Position numbers and translations under genes: made by a program. A stretch of DNA of 41,601 nucleotides from Bacteroides sp. (GTDB lineage: Bacteria > Bacteroidota > Bacteroidia > Bacteroidales > Bacteroidaceae): assembly GCA_030151635.1 (NCBI GenBank), contig JASLDF010000009.1, forward strand, positions 1 through 41,601. Direction: 5' to 3'. This document shows positions 35,401 through 41,601 of the stretch, one piece after another (within the stretch, counting starts at the first letter, position 1; every line of letters starts with the position of its first letter). The notes beneath the pieces were generated by a model. It saw nothing but the letters and a program-made list of their open reading frames with translations, was not told where the DNA came from and searched no databases.

Positions 35401-35476
35401 GATTCGCTAGCTCAGCAGGTAGAGCACAACACTTTTAATGTTGGGGTCCTGGGTTCGAGCCCCAGGCGGATCACCA
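35401..35476 (+). tRNA. tRNA-Lys (anticodon TTT)
   Basis: All arms can be folded. The acceptor stem is GATTCGC with GCGGATC (one T-G wobble), the D arm lies in GCTC...GAGC, the anticodon stem is CAACA/TGTTG around loop CTTTTAA (anticodon TTT at loop positions 3-5), and the T arm is CTGGG-TTCGAGC-CCCAG. The CCA end is encoded (35474-35476). A good promoter precedes it and a 13-bp terminator follows. No integrase or duplicated tRNA 3' end is nearby. Confidence 0.97.
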
Positions 35477-35480
35477 AAGA

Positions 35481-35511
35481 AAAAGCTTCTAATGAATAAT
35501 TAGAAGCTTTT
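35481..35511 (+). terminator. Terminator of tRNA-Lys
   Basis: A perfect 13-bp stem (35481-35493 with 35499-35511, core AGCTTCTAAT) with a 5-nt loop and a run of T from 35508. It starts 5 nt after the tRNA. Confidence 0.88.
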
Positions 35512-35624
35512 TTTGTTTTGATGCCTATAGACACAGGCTACAATTCATCTCTATATGAAGCTTGTACAGATATAATATAAATACACCCTATCGGTATAGT
35601 CGCAGTTAATCCAACCATAAAACA

Positions 35625-35669
35625 AAAACATCGCCCTATTGAATTGTGTGTTCAATAGGGCGATGTTTT
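35625..35669 (-). terminator. Terminator of the DUF418 gene
   Basis: A perfect 19-bp stem (35625-35643 with 35651-35669, core CATCGCCCTATTGAA) with a 7-nt loop and terminal A/T runs. It lies 18 bp past the stop of the gene ending at 35687. Confidence 0.88.
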
Positions 35670-35686
35670 ATTTAATATCATCAAGT

Positions 35687-36880
35687 CTATGCTTTTTTCG
35701 AGCCAATCCAAGTTAGGTTGTGCCAAAGACTCTCTAGTATGCCTTGTTTGTGACTACTTAGCCACCACTTACAGAATTTAATCTGTCCGAATAACACCAT
35801 AAATCCAATAATTAAGCTTACGGTATAGCCACAATATGGAGCTAAATAAAGTCCAATAGGGAAATAAATTAAGGCCCCAATCATTGACTGAGTAATGTAG
35901 TTGGTTAAGCTCATTCTTCCATAGAAACGTAAATCATCAGTTTGTTTTTCGAATCGCTTCGTTTGGAAAATCAATACAAAAGCTGGAATCAAAATGAATG
36001 TAAACAGTAATTTTTGCCACATATCGGCAATCACACCAATAGATTGTTTAACCATTACAACATCAGTAGTGTCAAGCAACAATACTTTAAGTTGATAAAT
36101 TGGACCAAACAAAACTGCAGCTATCACGAGTACTTTAATCCAGAAACGTGTATTCTCTTCTGATGATACAAAGCGTTGCTTTCTACCCAATAACAAGCCC
36201 AGCATGAATAAACCTGCCGTTTGCAAGAAACGACCTGCACCGATGGCCCAAAACAAACTAGCCTTTTGCCCCAATGTGATATTGCCCCAAATAAACTCAC
36301 CCCAATTTCCATTCTTTACATACGTAGCTACTTCGCCGTACATCGCTCCTACTCCTAAATCGGGCAACGTATATGCCGGATTAACCAGACTAGCAAAGTA
36401 GTGAAACAACTCGATGGGCTGACACAACAGCACAATAGCCAATATTAATACAACCTTATCGCTTAACTTACGCACCAAGAAAAGAAATATTGCAACAATC
36501 GAGAATAGCAACAACACATCTCCGGCAGGAAAAAACAGAGCATTTAGTGTTGCAAATCCTGCCAACAAGACCATTCTCCATAAGAATCGGTATCCAAAAT
36601 CACGTCCTTTTTTCTGTTCATTCGTATATTGAATGTGAAACGTTAACCCAAAAAGAAGTGCAAAAATAGCATACGACTTTCCTGCGAAAAGTGAAAATAC
36701 GACACTAAACACACCTTGATCTAAAATATTGAGCCACTCAGGTTGACTGGCTGGATCTGGATATACAGGGAAAATAAAATGTTCTAAATTATGCACTAAT
36801 AAGATTGCCATAACAGCAAAACCACGTAGAGCGTCCACAACCTCAATCCGAGGCTTTTTAATGAGCTGATTTGTTTGCAC
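35687..36880 (-). CDS. DUF418 (YeiB-like) integral membrane protein
   Basis: A 397-residue polytopic membrane protein with about ten hydrophobic helices. The N-terminus RIEVVDALRGFAVMAILLVHN resembles the start of acyltransferase-3/HGSNAT-like proteins. The C-terminal half carries the DUF418 pattern, including FYGRMSLTNYITQSMIGALIYF (about 322-343) and CKWWLSSHKQGILESLWHNLTW. Members are proposed transporters or membrane acyltransferases, but no function is established. It is transcribed alone from a promoter with correct -33/-7 spacing. Confidence 0.88.
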   Translation of the reverse strand: MQTNQLIKKPRIEVVDALRGFAVMAILLVHNLEHFIFPVYPDPASQPEWLNILDQGVFSVVFSLFAGKSYAIFALLFGLTFHIQYTNEQKKGRDFGYRFLWRMVLLAGFATLNALFFPAGDVLLLFSIVAIFLFLVRKLSDKVVLILAIVLLCQPIELFHYFASLVNPAYTLPDLGVGAMYGEVATYVKNGNWGEFIWGNITLGQKASLFWAIGAGRFLQTAGLFMLGLLLGRKQRFVSSEENTRFWIKVLVIAAVLFGPIYQLKVLLLDTTDVVMVKQSIGVIADMWQKLLFTFILIPAFVLIFQTKRFEKQTDDLRFYGRMSLTNYITQSMIGALIYFPIGLYLAPYCGYTVSLIIGFMVLFGQIKFCKWWLSSHKQGILESLWHNLTWIGSKKA

Positions 36881-36906
36881 TTGTAATAAAGTTTTATATT
36901 CATTTC

Positions 36907-36936
36907 CAAAGATAGTTTTATTAGTTTCTCAAACAA
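36907..36936 (-). promoter_or_regulatory. Promoter of the DUF418 gene
   Basis: On the minus strand TTG (36936-36934), a 19-nt spacer and TATCTTTG (36914-36907) match the Bacteroidetes consensus. The leader is about 26 nt. Confidence 0.6.
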
Positions 36937-37035
36937 TAACCATTACTCGCATAGTTTGTAATTTTTTCAATCACATCTGCACTATTACAAATAAAATGCA
37001 ACTCACAAATCACTGTACACACTTAACGAGAAAAA

Positions 37036-37067
37036 GGTATGTTATCTCCATTTAGAAATAACACACC
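37036..37067 (-). terminator. Terminator of the reverse transcriptase gene
   Basis: A 13-bp stem with two G-U pairs (37036-37048 with 37055-37067) and a 6-nt loop, followed on the minus strand by five T (37035-37031). It lies 35 bp past the RT stop, so RT is its own transcription unit at the 3' side. Confidence 0.75.
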
Positions 37068-37102
37068 CTGTCTATTATTTTTTAAGCAATTTAAACCATC
37101 AA

Positions 37103-38713
37103 TTATATACCATAGTATGAACTTCTTTCGTGGAAGGTAACCACGTTTCCTACATTTTTCTGAAGCTCACGATTACAAATGGTTTCATATGGCAACTCAC
37201 TTACAAGCTCAGACTTCAACCATGAATTATTCCATAGAGCAATATCTTCGCCCATAATCAGCCTACACAACAACATTTCATAAGGCGCACGTTTCAATTT
37301 AACATCACGATGGTAGGTCATGTTTTGTAGCCACAGTTCATTATAGCTTGAATTAGGTAGTTCTTGCAATTTTGCACAGACTTTCAGCTGGATATCCCAA
37401 GCCTCATCCCTATCTTCCAAGGTATCAACCATGCGACTGATAATGCGTAACACATAGTTTGTCGCACCTATGTTTTCGTAGGCTATTTGCGTTGCTACAG
37501 CAGCCATAGCTCGAATATTCTCCCTAAGTTTATAGGGTATTTCAACTTTATAGGGAGTTTCTACTCGCTCAATTCCATTGTTACCAATTACGCCAATGAC
37601 TTCATATTCTGATAAAATCGTACTTTCTAATTTTTCTTGAAGTCGTTTGTCTAGATCAGAGAGCATCACTTTTAATTGTCCACCATTAGGATAGTCACGA
37701 CCAAACATCAGAATAAATAACAAGTGTTTTTGAAAGCCATCAAAATCGACACCTTTTTTATTAAATATAGGCGTATTGTAAAGGTAGAATAGCTTATCGT
37801 TTTTAATCGAATCGGTTACAACCGAATTACTAATCTGTGTTTTCTGACTATTCATTCTAAAGTTGAGCGACTCTAGGACTTGTTGCAGAATGTATGATAT
37901 TTTCTCTAACTGCACTTTGTCATTACAGAAAATTCGATAATCATCTCGATAGCGAATCACTTCAAAATCGGCAGTTACCGCTGCTTTATCCAAAGCCTCA
38001 TGAAAAAGTAAATCGGAATAACTAAGAATTATTTCGGCTACAAAATCAAACAAAGCACTCCCTTGTGGAATACCTATACAAGACCCTTTTTGGAACGCCG
38101 TTAAGTACGTTATCATCTGGTTAGCCAACTCGTGGTTCGAGGTAGTTGCGTATTGGGTTCCCTTTCTAGCCAACGCCCAATCTAATGTTTGAAGATTGAT
38201 AGAGCCATAGCAATTCGTTATGTCTGTAACAAACATATATTTATATTCAAGCGATAGCGCTATGGAACGCTGCTCTACACAATGCCACCAATTTAAAATC
38301 GTTGTTGATTTAGGAAAAGCTTCGTTTTTGTCTGCTACAACGGGCAAAGCGCAAGCATCAATATAAGGAATTCTAAAATGAGCGAAGCAATCCTTGATGC
38401 TTGCCCAATTTGATTTACTACAAATTTCACGAACCAAGAAAAAATACAAATAAGGGTTTACCAAAGACAAAGGACGGACAGCATATTTGCCATCTTTGTT
38501 CATTAAAATATCTAGATTGACATTTTCAAGATTTTCCGCATTGTCTTCATCCAAACAAACCTCATAAGCCTCATCACCAATTTGTTTTTGTACAAATTGA
38601 AGGACTTCATCGAAATTTACGTATTCTGGAAGTTCAAAACTGCAATAGTGAGCAGTCTGCATAAAATAGTCTAATACTTTATCGTTCGCTAGCTGAAGAA
38701 TATGTTTTGCCAT
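37103..38713 (-). CDS. Reverse transcriptase of the Abi/unknown-group (possible anti-phage) type
   Basis: A 536-residue stand-alone reverse transcriptase. An N-terminal part (about 78-113) with VRPLSLVNPYLYFFLVREI resembles the RT0/1 region. Motif A is VTDITNCYGSI with Asp164. Motif B is GIPQGSALFDF (214-224). Motif C is RYRDDYRIF with Asp257 and Asp258. Motif D-like is LNFRMNSQKT (283-292), followed by SIKNDKLFYL. Residues about 325-536 lack any RNase H, HNH, nitrilase or primase motif and read as helical repeats, like the alpha-repeat tails of Abi and unknown-group RTs. All catalytic aspartates are present. No group II intron, retron or DGR parts lie around it. I cannot assign a DRT subtype without an alignment. 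It is divergent from a GNAT gene, with a 164-bp gap and its own terminator. Confidence 0.85.
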   Translation of the reverse strand: MAKHILQLANDKVLDYFMQTAHYCSFELPEYVNFDEVLQFVQKQIGDEAYEVCLDEDNAENLENVNLDILMNKDGKYAVRPLSLVNPYLYFFLVREICSKSNWASIKDCFAHFRIPYIDACALPVVADKNEAFPKSTTILNWWHCVEQRSIALSLEYKYMFVTDITNCYGSINLQTLDWALARKGTQYATTSNHELANQMITYLTAFQKGSCIGIPQGSALFDFVAEIILSYSDLLFHEALDKAAVTADFEVIRYRDDYRIFCNDKVQLEKISYILQQVLESLNFRMNSQKTQISNSVVTDSIKNDKLFYLYNTPIFNKKGVDFDGFQKHLLFILMFGRDYPNGGQLKVMLSDLDKRLQEKLESTILSEYEVIGVIGNNGIERVETPYKVEIPYKLRENIRAMAAVATQIAYENIGATNYVLRIISRMVDTLEDRDEAWDIQLKVCAKLQELPNSSYNELWLQNMTYHRDVKLKRAPYEMLLCRLIMGEDIALWNNSWLKSELVSELPYETICNRELQKNVGNVVTFHERSSYYGI

Positions 38714-38877
38714 ATATATTTAAAGTCTGTTGTTAAGATTACTATAAATTCTATACTAAAATAGTCTTTTCTAATTTACCATTAAGGATTCCCTCCTAAA
38801 AAAAGAGCTAAAATAACGACATTTAAATAGATAGTATATCTAGTTTATATACATTTACGACAGAAACATGTATCGCT
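38714..38877. other. Divergent leader between RT and GNAT genes, possible ncRNA or operator
   Basis: This 164-bp gap is the only place upstream of the RT gene where an associated non-coding RNA could start. It contains a palindrome TAGATA-GTA-TATCTA (38828-38842). On the RT strand it has AGGAGGG (38797-38791) placed 8 nt before an ATG (38782) that opens a three-codon frame (MVN stop). It also holds ACTAT/ATAGT arms around 38750-38766. No full -7 box was found for RT; TACATTTA at 38850-38857 is a weak plus-strand candidate for the GNAT gene. Confidence 0.4.
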
Positions 38878-39510
38878 ATGGAAATTAAACTTAGAAGAGA
38901 AGAAGAACAAGACTGCCGATCAGTTGAGGTGTTAATTCGAGAAGCCTTTTGGAATGTGTACCAACCAGGTACGAACGACCATTACCTTGTCCATCAACTA
39001 AGACATAAACCACAATTCATTTATGAGCTTAATTTCGTAGCTACGCATAAAGATAGAATTGTAGGTAGCATTGTTTATGTAGAAGCAAGCATCTGCAGCA
39101 ATGGGCAGAACTATCCCGTAGTTACTTTCGGTCCTATTGGTGTGTTACCTAAATATCAGAAGCAAGGCATTGCGGGTAAATTAATTGCACATACAGCTCA
39201 ATTAGCTCGAGATATGGGCTACAAAGCCATTTGCATTTATGGCGATCCAACTTATTACACACGCCACGGATTTAAAGTATCCAAAGAATACAACATAGCC
39301 AATGCTGATGGTAAATTCCCTGCTACTTTACTGATTCTAGAACTTTACCCAAACTCACTAAACGCAATTCAAGGAAGGTATATACAAGCAGATGTTTATG
39401 ATATCAATGAAAATGAGTTCGAAGAATTTGATAAAAGCTTTCCCAAGAAATTAAAGGCAGTTACCTCATCTCAAGAACGCTTTTTGAAGATGGTCGATAA
39501 GTTTATTTAA
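38878..39510 (+). CDS. GNAT-family N-acetyltransferase
   Basis: A 210-residue acetyltransferase. The acetyl-CoA loop is seen in GPIGVLPKYQKQGIAGKLI (85-102), followed by IYGDPTYYTRHGFK, typical of YhbS/predicted GNAT proteins. The last 55 residues (after LELYPNSL) are an extension of about one helix-rich subdomain. The substrate is unknown; the family includes enzymes acting on small amines, peptides or proteins. It is divergently transcribed from the RT gene; there is no sign that they form one system beyond sharing a 164-bp gap. It converges on the MATE gene. Confidence 0.9.
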   Translation: MEIKLRREEEQDCRSVEVLIREAFWNVYQPGTNDHYLVHQLRHKPQFIYELNFVATHKDRIVGSIVYVEASICSNGQNYPVVTFGPIGVLPKYQKQGIAGKLIAHTAQLARDMGYKAICIYGDPTYYTRHGFKVSKEYNIANADGKFPATLLILELYPNSLNAIQGRYIQADVYDINENEFEEFDKSFPKKLKAVTSSQERFLKMVDKFI

Positions 39511-39526
39511 TTTATGACTCATAAAA

Positions 39527-39570
39527 CAAGCCCTCCTCAATTTCACATTTCGAAAATTGAGGAGGGCTTG
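39527..39570. terminator. Bidirectional terminator between GNAT and MATE genes
   Basis: A perfect 17-bp GC-rich stem (39527-39543 with 39554-39570, core GCCCTCCTCAA) with a 10-nt loop. TTTTA follows on each strand. It lies between convergent genes. Confidence 0.82.
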
Positions 39571-39591
39571 CTATTTTAGGATAAAATTAAA

Positions 39592-40932
39592 TTACCCTTT
39601 TACATAGATTCGTTTCCATTTACCTGTTCTATATTGGCTATACGAGATAATCCAGTTTGCCAACCACCCCAAAGGAATGGCATACCAAACCACTTGAATT
39701 CCGTATTGATGTGCAAAGAAGAAAGGTATAATAACCCGAAGCGACAAGTTAACAAGGTTGGCAACGGTAAACATCTTCATGTCTCCAGAACCTTGTAATA
39801 TGGCATCGACAGCCATTTTCCAGCCTAACAAAGCAAAAAAGAAACCTACAAAAATGAGGTATCCTCTACCTGTATCGTATGCAACATTCGTTCCCGCATC
39901 TCCCAAGAAGAAACCAATAATTGAATAATTAAACAGCTCTAGAAAAAGCATAATAATCAAAGCACTTATTAAGACCATTTGGTTCGCAACCTTATAACCT
40001 AGTCCAACACGTTCCATCTTTCCAGCACCAATATTTTGAGCCGTGTAGGATGCCAAAGCTGTACCAATTCCTAACATCGGCACAACACAAAGCGATTCAA
40101 TACGCATGGCTGCCGAGAACCCTGCCAACGCTTGCGAACCAAAACTATTCACAATAGATTGAACCAACATCATTCCAATAGACACGGTTGATTGTTGCAG
40201 AATTGAAGGTAAAGCAATTCGTGTAATATTGCGTAGCTCTCCCAAATCGTACATACGTACTTTACCATTCTCGAGCTTTCTAACCACACGCATAAAGACC
40301 AAGAAAGAGAAAATAGCCGATAGGCCTTGAGCAATTAAAGTTGCCCAAGCAGCCCCACTCACTCCCATATCAAACTTGATAATGAAAAGTAAATCCAGTC
40401 CAATATTTAAAATGGATGAACAGATAAGAAATACCAAAGGGATTCTAGATTTTCCAATGGCATTAAACATCGCCGATATGATGTTGTACATAAAAAGGAA
40501 AGGCACACCTATGAAATAAATATCCAAGTACAGTACCGCCATATCCATAACATCGGTAGGCGTATTGAGCAGTTCCAAAATTTGTCGACTAAAGAACCAA
40601 CCTATAACACCCATAAAAACACTCAACCCAAGACAAGTTAAAAGTGCAGTATAAACGGTTCGCTTCATGCGAATAAACTCCTTACCCCCGAAGTATCGTC
40701 CAATCACAACCCCAGCTCCTACCCCACAACCCATGGCTATAAAGATAAAAACATTCGTCAGGGAAAATGAGGCACCTACTGCTGCTAGTGCTTGTTCGCC
40801 AACAAAACGCCCCACGATAGCGGAGTCGGCCATTGTATAGGTTTGTTGAAATAGGTTACCTAAAATAATAGGCAGAGCAAATATTGTTAACGCATGCCAC
40901 GGTTTTTTCCGTGTTAGGTAATCATTCTTCAT
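39592..40932 (-). CDS. MATE family efflux transporter
   Basis: A 446-residue inner-membrane transporter with about twelve helices in two homologous halves. The N-terminus (PWHALTIFALPIILGNLFQQTYTMADSAIVGRFVGEQALAAVG) is typical of the DinF/NorM-like MATE branch, and the matching FSAAMRIESLCVVPMLGIGTALASYTAQNIGAG starts the second half. Members export cationic drugs, metabolites or dyes using Na+ or H+ gradients. A sodium gradient is available from the Na+-NQR encoded in this window, though coupling is not visible in the sequence. It is transcribed alone. Confidence 0.93.
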   Translation of the reverse strand: MKNDYLTRKKPWHALTIFALPIILGNLFQQTYTMADSAIVGRFVGEQALAAVGASFSLTNVFIFIAMGCGVGAGVVIGRYFGGKEFIRMKRTVYTALLTCLGLSVFMGVIGWFFSRQILELLNTPTDVMDMAVLYLDIYFIGVPFLFMYNIISAMFNAIGKSRIPLVFLICSSILNIGLDLLFIIKFDMGVSGAAWATLIAQGLSAIFSFLVFMRVVRKLENGKVRMYDLGELRNITRIALPSILQQSTVSIGMMLVQSIVNSFGSQALAGFSAAMRIESLCVVPMLGIGTALASYTAQNIGAGKMERVGLGYKVANQMVLISALIIMLFLELFNYSIIGFFLGDAGTNVAYDTGRGYLIFVGFFFALLGWKMAVDAILQGSGDMKMFTVANLVNLSLRVIIPFFFAHQYGIQVVWYAIPLGWLANWIISYSQYRTGKWKRIYVKG

Positions 40933-41380
40933 TGATGTTCATTTTTTATATATGTGGACTTACCTTCTCTTCATAATAGTAAGTAATGAAAGCGTGGATA
41001 ATAGAAACAGCCTCAACGCTAAAAAAGCTATGAGTAGACTGCAAAATAACCAAGCTTGCAAAATTAGTCAATATCTTGCTCATATTAAAATAGGTAGGCA
41101 ACTGAACGAAATTAAAGTTTCTAGAAAAAATTAAATTAATTCTTTATATATAGACATAAGAAGACAATTACTGCATTATAAACCTAAACCTATTTTGCAC
41201 GCAACTCTAAAAAAAGTGAGCTATAATTCTAGTTTATTGACTTATCAGGGGTATTTATTGATTAAAATCACACATTTCAACTCTAAAACTTGTTTCCTAT
41301 GGAAATATTACTTTCCTTTGGAAACTAATTCCAATTAACGATTAATAGAATACAATAATAACAGATAAAAAATAAGAAGT
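40933..41380. other. 448-bp intergenic region upstream of lpd
   Basis: No convincing gene: a 60-codon open frame at 40952-41134 has no recognisable domain or start context. The region carries two TTTCC-N3-GGAAA dyads (41293-41324). No complete TAnnTTTG box was seen; TATTTTG at 41189-41195 is one base short of the usual spacing. Confidence 0.6.
41293..41324. promoter_or_regulatory. Tandem TTTCC-N3-GGAAA dyads upstream of lpd
   Basis: TTTCC-TAT-GGAAA (41293-41305) and TTTCC-TTT-GGAAA (41312-41324) are two perfect 5-bp-arm dyads with centres 19 bp apart, just under two helical turns. They lie 57 bp upstream of the lpd start. The arrangement suggests a dimeric regulator bound twice. Confidence 0.5.
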
Positions 41381-41601
41381 ATGATTTACGACGTTGCAAT
41401 CATTGGTGGAGGTCCAGTTGGTATAGCTGCTATCCGCAATTTAGCGCCGAGAGGCAAATCAATAGTAGTTTTTGAAGGTAATAAATTAGGTGGTGTTTGC
41501 CTTAACGAAGGCTGTATGCCCACAAAAGCCCTATTACACTCGGCCAATGTTTTTGAAACCGTAAATGGTGCAAACACTGTCGGTGTTAAAGTAGCCCAAC
41601 C
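41381..41601 (+). CDS. lpd: Dihydrolipoyl dehydrogenase, 5' part (cut by right edge)
   Basis: The first 73 residues are present. The FAD-binding GxGxxG is IIGGGPVG (7-14), and the redox-active disulfide motif is GGVCLNEGCMPTK, with the CxxxxC pair typical of the class I flavin disulfide reductases; the exact wording favours dihydrolipoyl dehydrogenase over glutathione or mercuric reductase. The enzyme reoxidises lipoamide in 2-oxoacid dehydrogenase or glycine cleavage complexes. The start ATG follows AT-rich DNA with a weak purine stretch (AAGAAGT). Partner genes would lie to the right, outside the window. Confidence 0.88.
   Translation, partial: MIYDVAIIGGGPVGIAAIRNLAPRGKSIVVFEGNKLGGVCLNEGCMPTKALLHSANVFETVNGANTVGVKVAQ

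Noticed and set aside
35401..35476. tRNA-Lys as an integration site of a mobile element
   Set aside because: No integrase, no repeat of the tRNA 3' end and no phage genes in the window; flanking genes are ordinary.
37103..38713. RT as part of a group II intron, retron or diversity-generating element
   Set aside because: No maturase or endonuclease domain, no domain V-like intron end, no msr/msd-like inverted repeats upstream, and no variable-repeat target gene or template repeat nearby.
40952..41134. 60-codon plus-strand open frame between the MATE gene and lpd
   Set aside because: No domain, no promoter or start context, and low-complexity composition; more likely non-coding.
1..41601. CRISPR arrays, insertion sequences and prophage
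   Set aside because: No regularly spaced repeats, no transposase and no phage structural genes were recognised.

Overview
The window looks like a chromosomal segment of a low-GC Bacteroidota, most likely order Bacteroidales. The evidence is paired SusC/SusD-type outer-membrane genes, fimbrillin-like lipoproteins, a six-gene Na+-NQR operon, the ftsY-rimO-HU/LysM gene order, a general lack of Shine-Dalgarno sequences, and promoters of the Bacteroidetes type (-33 TTG, -7 TAnnTTTG). No species can be named from this alone.

Layout. 1-4774: a SusC-type transporter and a SusD-type lipoprotein (cut by the left edge), read leftward from a good promoter. 4965-8658: ftsY, rimO and a membrane-anchored HU-like/LysM protein as one operon. 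8994-13061: two fimbrillin-like lipoproteins in one operon, the second with an extra C-terminal domain. 13632-15363: a HpaII-like restriction endonuclease homologue with no methyltransferase, co-transcribed with a YigZ-family gene. 15662-17214 (rightward): a GNAT/YoaP protein and inorganic pyrophosphatase. 17314-19328: serC-serA. 19603-20934: a DbpA-like RNA helicase. 21008-26839: nqrABCDEF. 27094-33420: a secreted C1 (PepC-like) peptidase, then a TonB-dependent receptor with a non-SusD lipoprotein partner. 33592-35280: ettA. 35401-35476: tRNA-Lys. 35687-36880: a DUF418 membrane protein. 37103-38713: an unusual reverse transcriptase. 38878-39510: a GNAT acetyltransferase. 39592-40932: a MATE transporter. 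From 41381: the start of a dihydrolipoyl dehydrogenase.

Most of the window is housekeeping: protein targeting, serine synthesis, sodium-pumping respiration, translation control, and envelope uptake of polymers or peptides. Almost every transcription unit ends in a clear hairpin terminator, so operon limits can be read with some confidence.

The strongest candidate for something new is the reverse transcriptase at 37103-38713. It has RT motifs A, B and C (with YRDD) followed by a roughly 200-residue region predicted here to be helical. It has no intron, retron or DGR context, so it fits best with the Abi/unknown-group RTs, many of which act in phage defence. Secondary points of interest are the orphan HpaII-like protein with a probable loss of its catalytic lysine, the HU-membrane-LysM fusion, the fimbrillin with an amidotransferase-like C-terminus, and several palindromic or repeated upstream elements.
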